NCBI GenBank assembly: GCA_016748015.1
Contig: JAAOMT010000439.1
Span: 299,402-363,401 of the forward strand
Source of the DNA: Geosiphon pyriformis
Taxonomy: Eukaryota; Glomeromycota; Glomeromycetes; Archaeosporales; Geosiphonaceae
Reading direction: 5' to 3'
Length of the DNA stretch: 64,000 bases
Each line of letters opens with the position of its first letter. Position 1 is the first letter of the stretch. A program made the position numbers and the translations under genes. The notes under the pieces were generated by a model, which was not told the DNA's origin, did not search any database, and was given only the letters and a program-made list of their open reading frames with translations. This document shows positions 36,068 through 46,769 of this stretch, piece after piece.

Positions 36068-39000
36068 GCGGTCTGGTCTGGAAATTTGCTATGTGCAATA
36101 TTTGGGGCATGAATGTTCCTGCAAAGCAGGATGATATAGTTCATTGGCATGTAAACTCGGAAAACATGATTTCTTTTATCACTGAAACAAAGTTGAAGTC
36201 CTTTTCTGGACCATGGATAAAGGATAAATTTAATGGAGTGCAAATTTTTTCTTCAGGATTGGATAAAGGTTTTATGGGTGCTGGAGTTGCAATTATTATG
36301 AACATTTCTTTGGCTCGTCATGTATCTAAGGTGGAGGAGATTCTTGGTTGGGTTGTTTCTGTTCGGCTCTTGTTTAAGGACAAGCTCTCGGTTACTGTTT
36401 TGGAGTTGTATGCTAGTGCCTCTTCTGGGATTAGGTTTGGTCAGGCTTCTAAAGTTAACTTTCTCATTGCAAAGGCTGTCAACTCCAGCAATTTTGTTAT
36501 CTTGGGTGGGGACTTTAATGAGAATGGATCTGGTAAAAGTGCTAGTTTCAAGTTTTGTTTGAGTTTGAGTTTGGTCAATTTATTTGTTGGTCATTATTTG
36601 GCTAATTCTCATACGTGGAGCAATTCAAAAGAGGTTGGGAAAACGATTGATTACATTTTTGTTGGTGGTAATTTGTCTTCTGCTGTTGCTGGTTATCAAG
36701 TTGTCTCTGTTTCAGATTTTTTTGACACCGATCACAGGGCAGTTGTGGTTTCGGTTGGTTTGGGTGAGCTTTTGGATGTACAGTTGAATAGTTTGCGCAA
36801 GCAGACAAATAAAAATCGTTGGAAGTTTAAAATCAAGGATGCTGACTGTGCTGGATGGGCTAAGTTTAAGGATCTCTCTTCAGCAAAACTCTTGTCTTTG
36901 GGTAAGGTGTTCTCTAGTGCTAAAATACGTGGTGATGTGAATACTATGTGGGCAGTTTTGGTGGGGGCTGTGGTAGATTCTGCTGATGTAACATTTTCGA
37001 GACATTGGTTTAGTGAATTCAAGTGTTCAAGAAACAAACATTCTTTTAGGTTTTTTGGTCTGGAATTGTTGGTGGCCAAGATTGTCAAGAAATTTTGCTT
37101 GGGTGACTTGCTGGGTACTAATCGTCTTGTGAATAAATGGTCAACTCTGGATGATGCAAAGGCTTGTGCTTTCAAGAACTTGGTTGGCTCAGGTGTTAAA
37201 TCTGATGTTGTTGTTAGGCATTTGTCATTGGTTTGCAAAAATTACAGGAGGTCGAAGATGTTTGAGTCGAGATTGGCTGAAGAAGCTTCAGTTAGGAAGG
37301 CAATTGAGAAGCACATAGATAATTTCTGTTCAGATAAGAGTAGTATGATCAGGAGTGTGTTGGAAAAGCCTTTTCATAAGGTGGTGTTGGATCACTTGAT
37401 AGTTGATGATGATTTGGTTTTGTTGCCTGAAGAGGTGAAGTTGAGCATGGATAAGATAATGGAGAGGTGGATGAGGAAACGCTCTGTGCAGTCAAAGCTT
37501 CCTGATCTTTGGGCTCGTCAGTACGCACCTTTGGACCATGTTCGGAATGATGCCTTTTCAGGTATTATGAGTGCAATCAGTATGGATGAGTTACTTTCTG
37601 TTGTTAGTGGTCTGCCTGATGGCAAGGCTGCTGGTTTGTCTGGTGTTCCTAATGAGTTGTGGAAACATGGTGGTGAGGTGGTTTTGGGGTGCTTGTTGGC
37701 ACTGTTTAATAAGTGTTTGTCTGTTGAAGTGGTGCCTGTTTTGTGGAAGAGGGCTTGGGTGTCAATGATTCCTAAGCCTTATGACTGGAATGGAGTTCTT
37801 ACGAACACTCAGCCCATTGCTTTGATTGAAACTGCCAGGAAGATTCTTTCTAAGGTTCTGTCTGATCATATTTCAATAGCTTGTAGCAAGTTCAACGTTC
37901 TTCGAGGTGACAATTTTTTGGTGCTGAAGAGTACGTTCACACAATTTCCAGTGTTTGCTGTCAGTTCAGTGATTGAGAATACCATTGAGAAGAATAGGGA
38001 GTTATGGTTGGTCTTGTAAGATATGTGGAAAACTTATGATTTAGTTGGGTGGCATCATTTAAGGGCCAGTTTGCGGCATGTCAAGATGTGTGAGAGGTTC
38101 ATAAGGTTTTTTGTTGGTATTTATGAGGATAGAGTTAATAGGGTAATGACTGACTTTGGTTTGTCTGGTGGTTATAAGGTACATGATAGGCTGGATCAAG
38201 ATGAGGTCTTTTTGCCGCTTCTATGGAGAATTTTTTACAATCCACTTTTGTGTGAGGTTAAGAGGCACGAACAATTGTGTGGATACCAAATTGATACTAA
38301 GTTTGTTGCAAAGTCTGGCAGAATTGAGAGTAGTGGTGGTTTGACATCATATTTTTTGGCTGGTGCATTTGTTGATGATATGATCTGGGTTGGAAATTGT
38401 CAGGCTTCTACTCAATATGCTTTGAACATTGCCAGTAAATTTTTTGTGATCAATGATATTTTTATCAACAGTGAGAAGACGATAGCTATTCCCATCAATT
38501 AGGATGTTAAAGTTGCTTTACTGAGCATTTGCAGTCAGCCAATTTCTATTGCCAAAAAAGGGGAAGCACATTAGTATCTAGGTATTTTTCTGTCAACCGA
38601 GAGGCTCTCCAAGCCAAGTGTTGTCAAGGCTCATGCGAATGTGCATTTCTTCATCAATGTTGTGCTTAGGAAAGCTATTACAGACAAACAGTTCTTCTAT
38701 CTGGTGTCAGCTGTTTTGCAGCCTATTGTTAACTATTGTATTCAGTTCAGTTTTGTCCCTTTTAATGTTTGTTGCAAATGAGATGTCTTGGTTAAAAAGG
38801 GTCTTAGGTCTAAGGCTTGTCTTCTCCGTGATTTTCCTGATGCTGCTTTGCATCATCCCTTATTGTATGGCCTGAAGTTTTTTGAGCAGGTGCAGTCAAA
38901 GGAGAAGGTTGCTGCTCTGATAATGTTCTCTAATGTCTTTGATATTCTTGGGCGTTTGTTTAAACATAGGTTTTTGGATCTGCAGATTCTTGGTTGGGCT

Positions 39001-40741
39001 TCTTTAGATCCTTTGCAGTTTCCGGTCAGGTTGCGTGTTAGTCCAGTGAACAATTTTTTGGCTGGGATGGTAGATTTTTTTGGAGCTTTCTTTGGTAAAC
39101 AACCTCCCCACTGCATTTCGTAGTCTTGGTTATTTTCCGTTGTCCTCTATTCTTGGAAAAACTCTATATTTTGACTCGGTCAAATCTCTTAGATGCTTTG
39201 GTGTTACTTTTGGTGATTGGCTTTTTGATAAGAAAGGTGTTTTGTTGGATTGGAAAACTTTTTGTCATTGGAAGAGATTGGATCCACATGGCCTTGTGCC
39301 TAATTGGTTTTTGGTTTCTTCTGAGTTTTTGAAGAGTCAGGGTTGTTCATTTTCTGGTTCTATTAACTCTACGGAAAAGATTGGTTTGGACATTTTGGAG
39401 TCTGGAGAATTTTCTGCAGTAATAGATGGATTGCATAACATTTGGTCAGGCTTTTTTGAAGTTTTTACAGATGAGTCTTTGAGGAATACAGGCTCTGCTG
39501 AGGTCACCTGTGGTGCTGCTGTATACTTTCTGGTCTTGGATAAGAGCATTGGTATCGTTGTTAATGACTTTTTGTCATCTACTATGGCCGAATTGTAGGC
39601 TGTCGCTTTGGCTTTGAAATGTGTTCCTTTTTCAAGTACTGTGGTGTTACGTCTTGACAGCCAGGCTGCTATTGACACATGTGTGTCTGAGATGTCTTTG
39701 GTCATTCCTGATTTCTGTAATCAATGCTGGCTGGAGAGACGTCATATTTTCAATTTGGTCAGAGATAAAAATCTTAGTGTAAGTTGGGTTAAGGTAAAAG
39801 GCCACTCTGAGATTCCTGGTAATGTGGAAGCTGACTTGGCTGCTGGGGCTGCCTCTGGATTTCCCTTTTCCCTTTGTACCAATGTGTGTGAACATTTTTT
39901 GGTTGTTGAGGGTGTTGTTGTTTCTAGTAATGCCCATCATTTTGTCAGGAATATTTTTCGGTCTATTTGTTCTGCTCGTTGGGAAGCTGGGCCTGGTTGT
40001 GACATGGTTTTGGATGTGATGATTGGTTGCATAGACTGAGTTATTACGGCAAAGGTGTGGCATCCTGATTCTCATATGCTCACTGGGTTTACTAGCCGGG
40101 TATCCTCAACACTTCGCACTTATATTATGAAGGCTGTGCACAGAAGATTGCCAGTGGTGGTAAGGAAAAAGTTGTATGATAAGCGCTACCCTAGTGTATT
40201 ATGTTTGTTTTGTGGTGGGGTGGAGTTCTTTGACCATGCTTTTACTTATGTTTATGAGTTTGGCATTTGTGGCGAGATTTTGTCTGAGGCTTCTGCCCAT
40301 TGGTCAGCTTTGGCTGGCGGTTCCCCTGCTTCTGCCATGTTGCAAGTTTTGTCTCAATGTTTTATTAATGTTGGGTTGTACACTCTGGTTTGCAAAGGGT
40401 TTATGCTGGGGGAGTGGTATAAGAAAGCTTGCAGTATTTTTGAGGATAGGAAGGTGGCAGCTACTCAGATTGTTGATTATGTTAGGTTCATGGTTGAGTT
40501 ACATCGTGCTAAAATGTGGTTGGCTAGGGCCAGCCACTGGGTGGTAATGGAGAAGACTGGTCTGGTTTGTGATGGTGGTGTTGTTTCTGGGCTCTCTTGT
40601 GGTGTGTCTTCAGTTTTGTCTAATGGTGTTGTAAGATTGCTTGGTGTGGCCAATTTTTTTACTATTAGCTTTGGTCATCAAAAGCCTTATTGTTTCTTTT
40701 CTGGTCTAGGTGGCAGTGTGCGGGTTATTATTGGTGTGTAG
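36064..40741 (+). pseudogene. LINE E ORF2: EN-RT-RNase H, six stops, one frameshift
   Basis: The start ATG 36064 overlaps the ORF1 stop TGA 36065-36067. The endonuclease (TETKLKS, GGDFNENGSGKSASFK, FDTDHRAV) and most of the reverse transcriptase form one uninterrupted frame to 38019. The RT has DGKAAGLSGVPNELWKH, PKPYDWNGV and catalytic FVDD about 38366. RNase H follows (FTDESLRN, DSQAAIDT, GHSEIPGNVEADLAAG), then the finger CLFCGGVEFFDHAF, whose final Cys is Tyr. Breaks are TAA 38017, TAG 38500, TAG 38572, TGA 38779, a frameshift near 39085, TAG 39596 and TGA 40037. Most correspond to Gln or Trp in siblings. Confidence 0.9.
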
Positions 40742-40879
40742 TGTTGCTTTGTCTGGTCTGAGTGGCTAGTCACATGTAGAAAGTGCATGAGTCATGTTTA
40801 GTTTGAGTCTCTTAGTTTGGCTCTATGTACTAAATAGCAATTGGGCTACACTCGTTAAATGTGTTAATAAAAAAAATAA

Positions 40880-40890
40880 ATAAAAACTTT
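40880..40890 (+). repeat. target-site duplication of E, right
   Basis: ATAAAAACTTT, second copy of the duplication at 34059-34069. Confidence 0.75.
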
Positions 40891-41511
40891 TAAATATTAG
40901 TATTATTATAAATATTAAAACTTAAATTATTTAATAGCTAATTATAAACTTATTTTTTTGTTATGTTTAAGTTTTTATTTAAATTTTTTTATTATATTTT
41001 AACAAAATATAATCTAATTACCAACTATTATATAAAATTTAAAGATTATATAATTAATTATAACTTATGTATTTTTTATATATAATTAGTTACTCTTTTA
41101 ATTTTTGATATATCAAAATTTTAATATATTATTTATTAATTTTAGTGTTTTATGCTAAAAATTATTGTTTTTTTAAAATTACACAATTTTAATTTTTTAA
41201 TGTTTTTAATGTTTTTGTTAATAAAGTATATAAGTTTAAATTAAATTTATTAAAATTAAAATTGCAAAATTTGTCTTATTTAATAGAATTTATAATTAAA
41301 AAAATTGGATTTTGGTAATTTAAAAATAAATGTTGCTATAAATATTAAAACATATTTTACTTTAAATCAATTAGATTTTTAAGATAATAGTTAAAAATAG
41401 ATGTAAAGTTTATTAAATATTTGTGGTTTTAAAAGTGACTAAGAGACGAAAAAAGCTTGATTTTGATTTATTTAATACATATATGTATATATTTAATTTT
41501 GTTTTTAATTA
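40891..41511. other. AT-rich spacer between LINE E and the MITE
   Basis: A/T-rich sequence with no supportable frame, repeat end or regulatory motif that I can identify. Confidence 0.5.
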
Positions 41512-41519
41512 ATTATTTA
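41512..41519 (+). repeat. MITE target-site duplication, left
   Basis: ATTATTTA directly precedes the first base of the inverted repeat. The same 8 bp follow the element at 41783-41790. Confidence 0.85.
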
Positions 41520-41782
41520 GGGAATTGCTAAATCGACCCACCCGCAACACGTGATATTAATTTTAATATTTATTTATTAGTAATTCTAATAAATATTAGT
41601 TTAATTAAAATAAAAAATAACTTTTTCTTATATAAAATTGAATATAGATTTTATATTTAATTTTTTATTATAGTGTTTTATAATTAAAAAACACTTCGTT
41701 AATATGTTCCTATATATAGTTGAATACAAAACTATGACGTAATAATATCACGTGTTGCGGGTGGGTCGATTTAGCAATTCCC
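41520..41782. mobile_element. MITE with 40-bp perfect terminal inverted repeats
   Basis: The element is 263 bp long. Its left end starts GGGAATTGCTAAATCGACCC, and the right end is the exact reverse complement over 40 bases (41520-41559 against 41743-41782). Perfect 8-bp duplications (ATTATTTA) flank it. The inside is AT-rich and non-coding, so movement must depend on a transposase elsewhere. An 8-bp duplication fits the hAT superfamily and also Merlin; the GGG start does not decide between them. Perfect ends and duplication indicate recent insertion. Confidence 0.92.
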
Positions 41783-41790
41783 ATTATTTA
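41783..41790 (+). repeat. MITE target-site duplication, right
   Basis: ATTATTTA, second copy of the duplication at 41512-41519. Confidence 0.85.
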
Positions 41791-42185
41791 TTTATAATTT
41801 ATAATTATAAAATAAGATATCATTAGTTTTAGCTGATTATCAACACATTCGCATAAATATAGCTATAGACCTTAAACAACCTCGCTTTTCTTTGAAATAC
41901 GGTAAGAACTTCGTTCTTAGTTTGAATCTTTTGACTCTCAAATATAGTTCAACCTGTTGTTTTGACCCCTGTTTGTTTTTAATTTTTTTTTTTTAATAAA
42001 ACACAATTAAAGTGGCAAATTTTTTTTTTAATGATTATGTCAAGTATTAAAGTTTATTTTGCAATAAAATAAAATAAAATAATACAAAATCTTATCAGGC
42101 TAATATCTCCATTTGTCAAGTTTTTGGATTGCCTTGAATCTTTCGTCAATTGATTTAAGAGATCTGAATTTACACACACCCAAAG
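41791..42185 (+). promoter_or_regulatory. upstream region of the Nup82-like gene
   Basis: A 395-bp non-coding stretch between the MITE and the start codon. It must contain the core promoter. A pyrimidine-rich and T-run stretch lies about 41970-42030. I see no specific factor site. Confidence 0.45.
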
Positions 42186-45100
42186 ATGGATAATATTTCT
42201 AACGACACTATAGAAGAATTGAGCTGGCATGATTATCTTCACTTGCACCCAATTTTCTCTTATGATCCTGCTATTGAACAAAACTCCGAAGAGCGTAAGT
42301 ACTGCTGAATTAGATTTTACCAGTTCAATTTGACAAACTAACTGCCACATTATTTATTTTTGGGATGGATTAAAAATCAGGGACGGCCTCAAAAGCGTCT
42401 CAAAAGCTGGGAGGAAAGCGTTCTTGTCTTGTGACCACTTCCAGAATGCTCTTTGTTGCGGTTGGAAAAGAAATTCGAGCTTTAAGTCTTTCAGATTTTT
42501 ATTTTGCTTGGCAGCAAGCATATAAAGATGGAGAGTCAGACCAAGACTCTAGTCAAATAGAAAATCACGCTCGACCTGGATGGATGGAAAATGCAAAGCA
42601 CATAGTACGTTTTAGTGAAAAATTTTCAATTCTGACCTCCCCATTCTAAATTTTCATCCTCTTAGACCTTGGATACCCCTGCGATTAACTTTGAGATCAA
42701 TTCACTGGCTGTAAATTTTACAGAGCAAGGGAGTCTCATGGCAGTGGTTGGGGTCTATGAAATCGCCGTGGTGATATTGCCGTTAGAAATTCAGAGTATC
42801 ACCAGAATGAAGATGGCAAGCAAGTAAGCATATTTTTAAAAATTTCTATGAACAACTCTACATAGATTATTCATCTTTGTCTGATCCTCTTTCCAGATCA
42901 TATCTTGTTGGGCCCTTTTATCATGTTATAGGAGCGAGTTCCATATGCAAAGTTTTATGGCATCCATTAAGTTGCGATGGATCTCACCTTATGGTTTTAA
43001 CAGTTGATGGGGTTCTAAGGTTTGCAAGCAATCACACCATTTACGCTGAGCTCCCTATGCGCGCAAGAATATACACCAGGAAATATTCAAACCTATACCC
43101 TTCTTACCAGAATGTACCAATTATTCGAAGATCCCAATGAACCAGAACAAGTATTCAATGTGATTAAAACTTCGAAATCACTTAATGGGTACCGATGTTC
43201 TTTAGATGATGCTCCTGAGGCTGCATCTTTCTGTTTTGGACAAAGTTCGAATGTTTGGGGCCAATTTGCCATTTATGTTCTCATGAAAAATTCAGATATC
43301 TATTGCTTTTGCCCTGTTATACCTGACCGAAGGTAAACTTTAAAATAGCTTGCTAATGATTTCAAATATTCACATGTAAAATTTCTGAAGTTCATTCAAT
43401 ACGAATCTTTAGTTCGTGTCAATTTTCTCATATTGAGAGGCTCTTTTGCTTAATTTCAAAGAAGTATGCTGGAATTTTTGGAAAAGGAAAAGGAAACTGG
43501 GCTGCTCTGGAAGCCCATTATAAGCGGCAACTTGAATGGATTTCGGAGATCATGAGATATGTTCCTGAAAATCCAAATCCTGACGCAAAAATCTTGATCA
43601 CCCTAATGCCATCCACCCATGAATACCCACAACGGCAAGGGCCATATTTATTGCAACCTTCTCCAATCGAATTATCAGCAACTGATTGCCCCGATGCTAG
43701 TGATATTTTATGCCTAGGCACGAAAAATGTGAACGTTTTCGCAATTGTTTTTGACAATGGCCGAGTAGACATATGCCTCGAAGATGATATGATGGAGGGA
43801 TGTTGGAAACAACAAAATGATAGGGTAGGGTGTCATTGCATTACCTTCCTTGAACAGTCGTAATGGCTCAGTTGAATTCTTAATCATTTTATTATTTATA
43901 TCTTTATTGACAGCAGTATCAACAACTCCCATCTTTAATAGTGTATGAATGCATTGATATTGGTTTACAAAAAACTTATCGTGATATAAAAGTCAGCGAT
44001 CGAAATTCATTCAGTATATACCCCAGTCTAATTGCGGACCCACATTACTCTGATACCTTTTATGTGTATCACGTAGCAGGTGCTCATGCAGTTGTCATCA
44101 GCAATTGGTTAGAAGAAATTAATGAATTATTGGATGCCGGTCTTGCCGATGAATTGGAGGAATACAGTGAAAAATATGTCAAATCGGAAGTTTATTGTCT
44201 TATAACTAATGATCCAAGGTAAGATTAACTTTTGCTGGATTATATTAAAAGTTTCGAGAACCACTAAATTTGAAATATTTACTTCTAACTTCCTCCCTCT
44301 CAAGTTTTGACATCGATCCTCTAATTGGACTTTGTCTCATGAGCAATATTCAATTGGGATATTCGGTGTTCATGTTAACCTTCAGTAATCAATTTTGGAG
44401 TCACAAGCTAAATTTCAGGAAGTCTATTACCCATTTCCAATCTCGTCCTTCTAGCAACAATTTAAATTTAGTTGGAAGATCACCAAGGTTCAACGAGATG
44501 CCTGCAATCATTAAGAAATACTTAAACTACCAAGGATTTCCCGCACAACCTTTCATCCTCTCTTCAGAGTCAAATTTGGGGAAAGGTCATAATCCTCGTG
44601 ATTTGGAATTTCATAACCAGATTACGACTAATATTGCGCAGGAAATTCAGAATTTGATGGATGGTGTGATATATCTTGAACAAAGGTTTTTAATCATCAA
44701 AAACTGATTTTTGCATCCTGTATATTCTAAAACTTTTTGGAATAAATCAAATTTCAACAGATGTGAAGGACATAATATGGAAATTCAAAGTCAGCTTACT
44801 GAGCTTCTAGATGTTGAGAAAAAGATTGTTTTAATAAACGATCGCGCAAATGACACAGTACACCACCTTGAAAAAATACAAAATAAACAAAATGATCTCG
44901 AAACTAGGGCGAATATTTTAGTTCAGAAATTATGGTACTATCATACACCATCTCCCGGTGATAACGCCCAACAGGATTTTCTTGCATTAGACGAAGTAAA
45001 CAAAGAGATTGAAAATACTAAATTATTTATTCAAAAGGTAATGAGGTTATTTCCAAAGTTTTTACATTGAAAACAAATTCTACTTTTTCGAACACATTCT

Positions 45101-45421
45101 TTATCATATCAATTTACTTTTTAGCTTGAGTCACAAAACAAAACCCTTCTGAAGGATTACAAGTTACTTTCATTCAAACACGAAAGGAATGCCACCTTCA
45201 TTCAGAGTCAATACAAAAAATTACAGGAGGCTGTTAGTAAAGAGTGAGTATAAATTAGTTGGAGAATGCTGTCATTAAGTTCTAAACCTGATTTATTCTA
45301 ATCTGCTAATCGAAAATTTAGGACTGAACTTGTGGCGAGTGCGAAAAATAGAATACAGGAAATGGAGAAGCAGTTTTCTCAATTAATATTTAGTGGATCT
45401 AGTGGCTTGGGGCTTAAATAA
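42186..45421 (+). CDS. NUP82: Nup82/Nup88-type nucleoporin (multi-exon)
   Basis: This is a nuclear pore protein of the cytoplasmic mRNA-export platform (Nup82 in yeast, Nup88 in animals). The N-terminal half has family blocks of the beta-propeller: FEINSLAVNFTEQGSLMAVV (about 42690-42750), VGPFYH and KVLWHPLSCDGSHLMVLTVD (about 42910-43010), then VLRMYQLFEDPNEPEQVF across the intron 43020-43110. QGPYLLQPSPIELSATDC and FDNGRVDICLE (about 43640-43780) follow. The C-terminal exons encode Glu/Gln/Lys-rich coiled coil (QNLMDGVIYLEQR; LLDVEKKIVLINDRANDTV), which in Nup82 binds Nup159 and Nsp1. The stop is TAA 45419-45421. About ten short introns are needed, and all exons are readable. It is convergent with the SERF-like gene. 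Confidence 0.85.
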
Positions 45422-45840
45422 TAATTTTCTGTAATTGTTCAAGGTAAGGTGCAGTAGTTTAAAAAGTTTTACGGAAATTAACAGTTGATGCGAGTTGGTT
45501 TATTTTTTAAAAATTGAATATTAAGGCTACCTGTCTCTTGCAAAAGTTAAGTCCCTGAATTAACTAAAATATTATGGATACTGACCCAGATTCTTACCAC
45601 TGTGAATATAATATATATATAAGCTGGTATATGTCTTGAGTATGAATCATCATCAAATTAATCGATGTTCCCCCGCCCGAACCCATTTACTGAAATACTT
45701 AAAACGCGAAGTTGCAACATCGATAGCAATCAACCAAAGAGTCATTTAATGCGTCTAGAAGAATAAAATTCCAATTACACTTTATGATAAAGATTCATAA
45801 ATTTCCAGAAAGAATATGATATACCTTGAAACGAAATAAT
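45422..45840. other. convergent 3' intergenic region
   Basis: The region between the 3' ends of the nucleoporin and SERF-like genes holds their 3' UTRs. There is no other frame or element. A short TA run lies near 45610-45622. Confidence 0.5.
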
Positions 45841-46477
45841 CTATTTTTGTACAGTTTCAGCATTGTCATCACCTTTCTTTTCGAGGGCTTTCTGTAGCTC
45901 CATTAAAACCAAAAGAGAATTAGATATTTTATTCAAATTAATCTTATTAAATTGAGTTGAATTACCTGTTGTTTTTGTCTCATGATCTCAGCATCACTAA
46001 GAAAAAAATGAGGGAAAAAACGATCAGTTACATCACTGGCTATTTTAGGAACTGTATATACATATAATGATATTTGTATATGTACTTAGATAATGTTTGA
46101 ACAATATTGAATATACACATTCACAGCGAAGAAGGCTACTAATAAAAATATTTGTGGAGCCTCGTATTTTATTAAAAATTCTCACAAACATCTTTTCTTG
46201 GGATACAAGAGCAAAATGAGAATAGGGTAAATCGAAACAACTTAGATTACTTGCATTATACAATCAGTACACACCTTTCTGCACGCTTCTTGAAATTATT
46301 AGGGTCTTCTTTCTTCTTTGACTGTTTCTGAGCGAGAGTCTGAGTCTTTTTCAAGTTCTTTTCACGGGCTTTTTCTCTTTGGTTGCCACCTTTGTTGTGG
46401 ATTCAAAGGAGTTGGAAAATTAAATACTGCATGGGGCATTTCTAGAGTAATTTTTAAAACAGCTACTTACGAGCCAT
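45841..46477 (-). CDS. SERF/4F5-family small basic protein (four exons)
   Basis: This is a short Lys/Arg-rich protein of the 4F5/SERF family, whose members (MOAG-4/SERF) bind nucleic acid and affect protein aggregation. Translation from ATG 46477 gives MARGGNQREKAREKNLKKT after splicing exon 1 (ATGGCTC) to the exon that begins near 46390. NNFKKRAER, DAEIMRQKQQ and KALEKKGDDNAETVQK follow in the next exons, ending with TAG at 45843-45841. The MARGNQRE-REKNLKK start is the family hallmark. The length of about 70 residues is normal. Its start faces the G-patch gene about 290 bp away, so they may share a promoter. Confidence 0.85.
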
Positions 46478-46769
46478 TTTGAGAATAAAGTTTTCGCAAA
46501 AGAAAGCTAGTATGTCTATTATAATAAACTTTCCAAAGCTTCTGAATTTTTGGCTAAATATGTATTGTCGAACTCGACACTCCACCAAAGAATGTGATGC
46601 AAATGCACGTGGTTATGAAACTCGAAACTTCTTGCTTCGGTAATCTAATTATCAGTTATGTATGATAATTTGATCAGAGATCACCAATCCATAAAAAAGG
46701 GCAAAAATGAAACACGCAGCTTTTATGTGAAATAACAAGAATTAAATTTTGACCCGTTTTGACCAAAAT
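46478..46769. promoter_or_regulatory. shared divergent promoter region
   Basis: A 292-bp non-coding gap between the start codons of the SERF-like (-) and G-patch (+) genes. Both promoters must lie here, which makes co-regulation possible. No specific motif is assigned. Confidence 0.5.

Larger units (their letters stand above)
34070..40879 (+). mobile_element. LINE copy E, full length, one of the best preserved
   Basis: A 6.8-kb element that begins with A-run then TCTTCTCTCTTACTCCC, carries ORF1 (34190-36067) and ORF2 (36064-40741), and ends with the conserved tail and an A-rich end. An 11-bp target-site duplication flanks it, so both ends are well defined. It is inactive: ORF1 has one stop and two frameshifts, and ORF2 has six stops and one frameshift. 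It serves as the reference copy for reading C and D. Confidence 0.9.

Noticed and set aside
36732-37238. 168-codon minus-strand frame
   Set aside because: Antisense to the endonuclease and connecting region of LINE E ORF2.
40891-41511. Search for tRNA or other RNA genes in the AT-rich spacers
   Set aside because: No cloverleaf-like or box A/box B sequence was found by eye here or elsewhere. Absence by eye is not proof.
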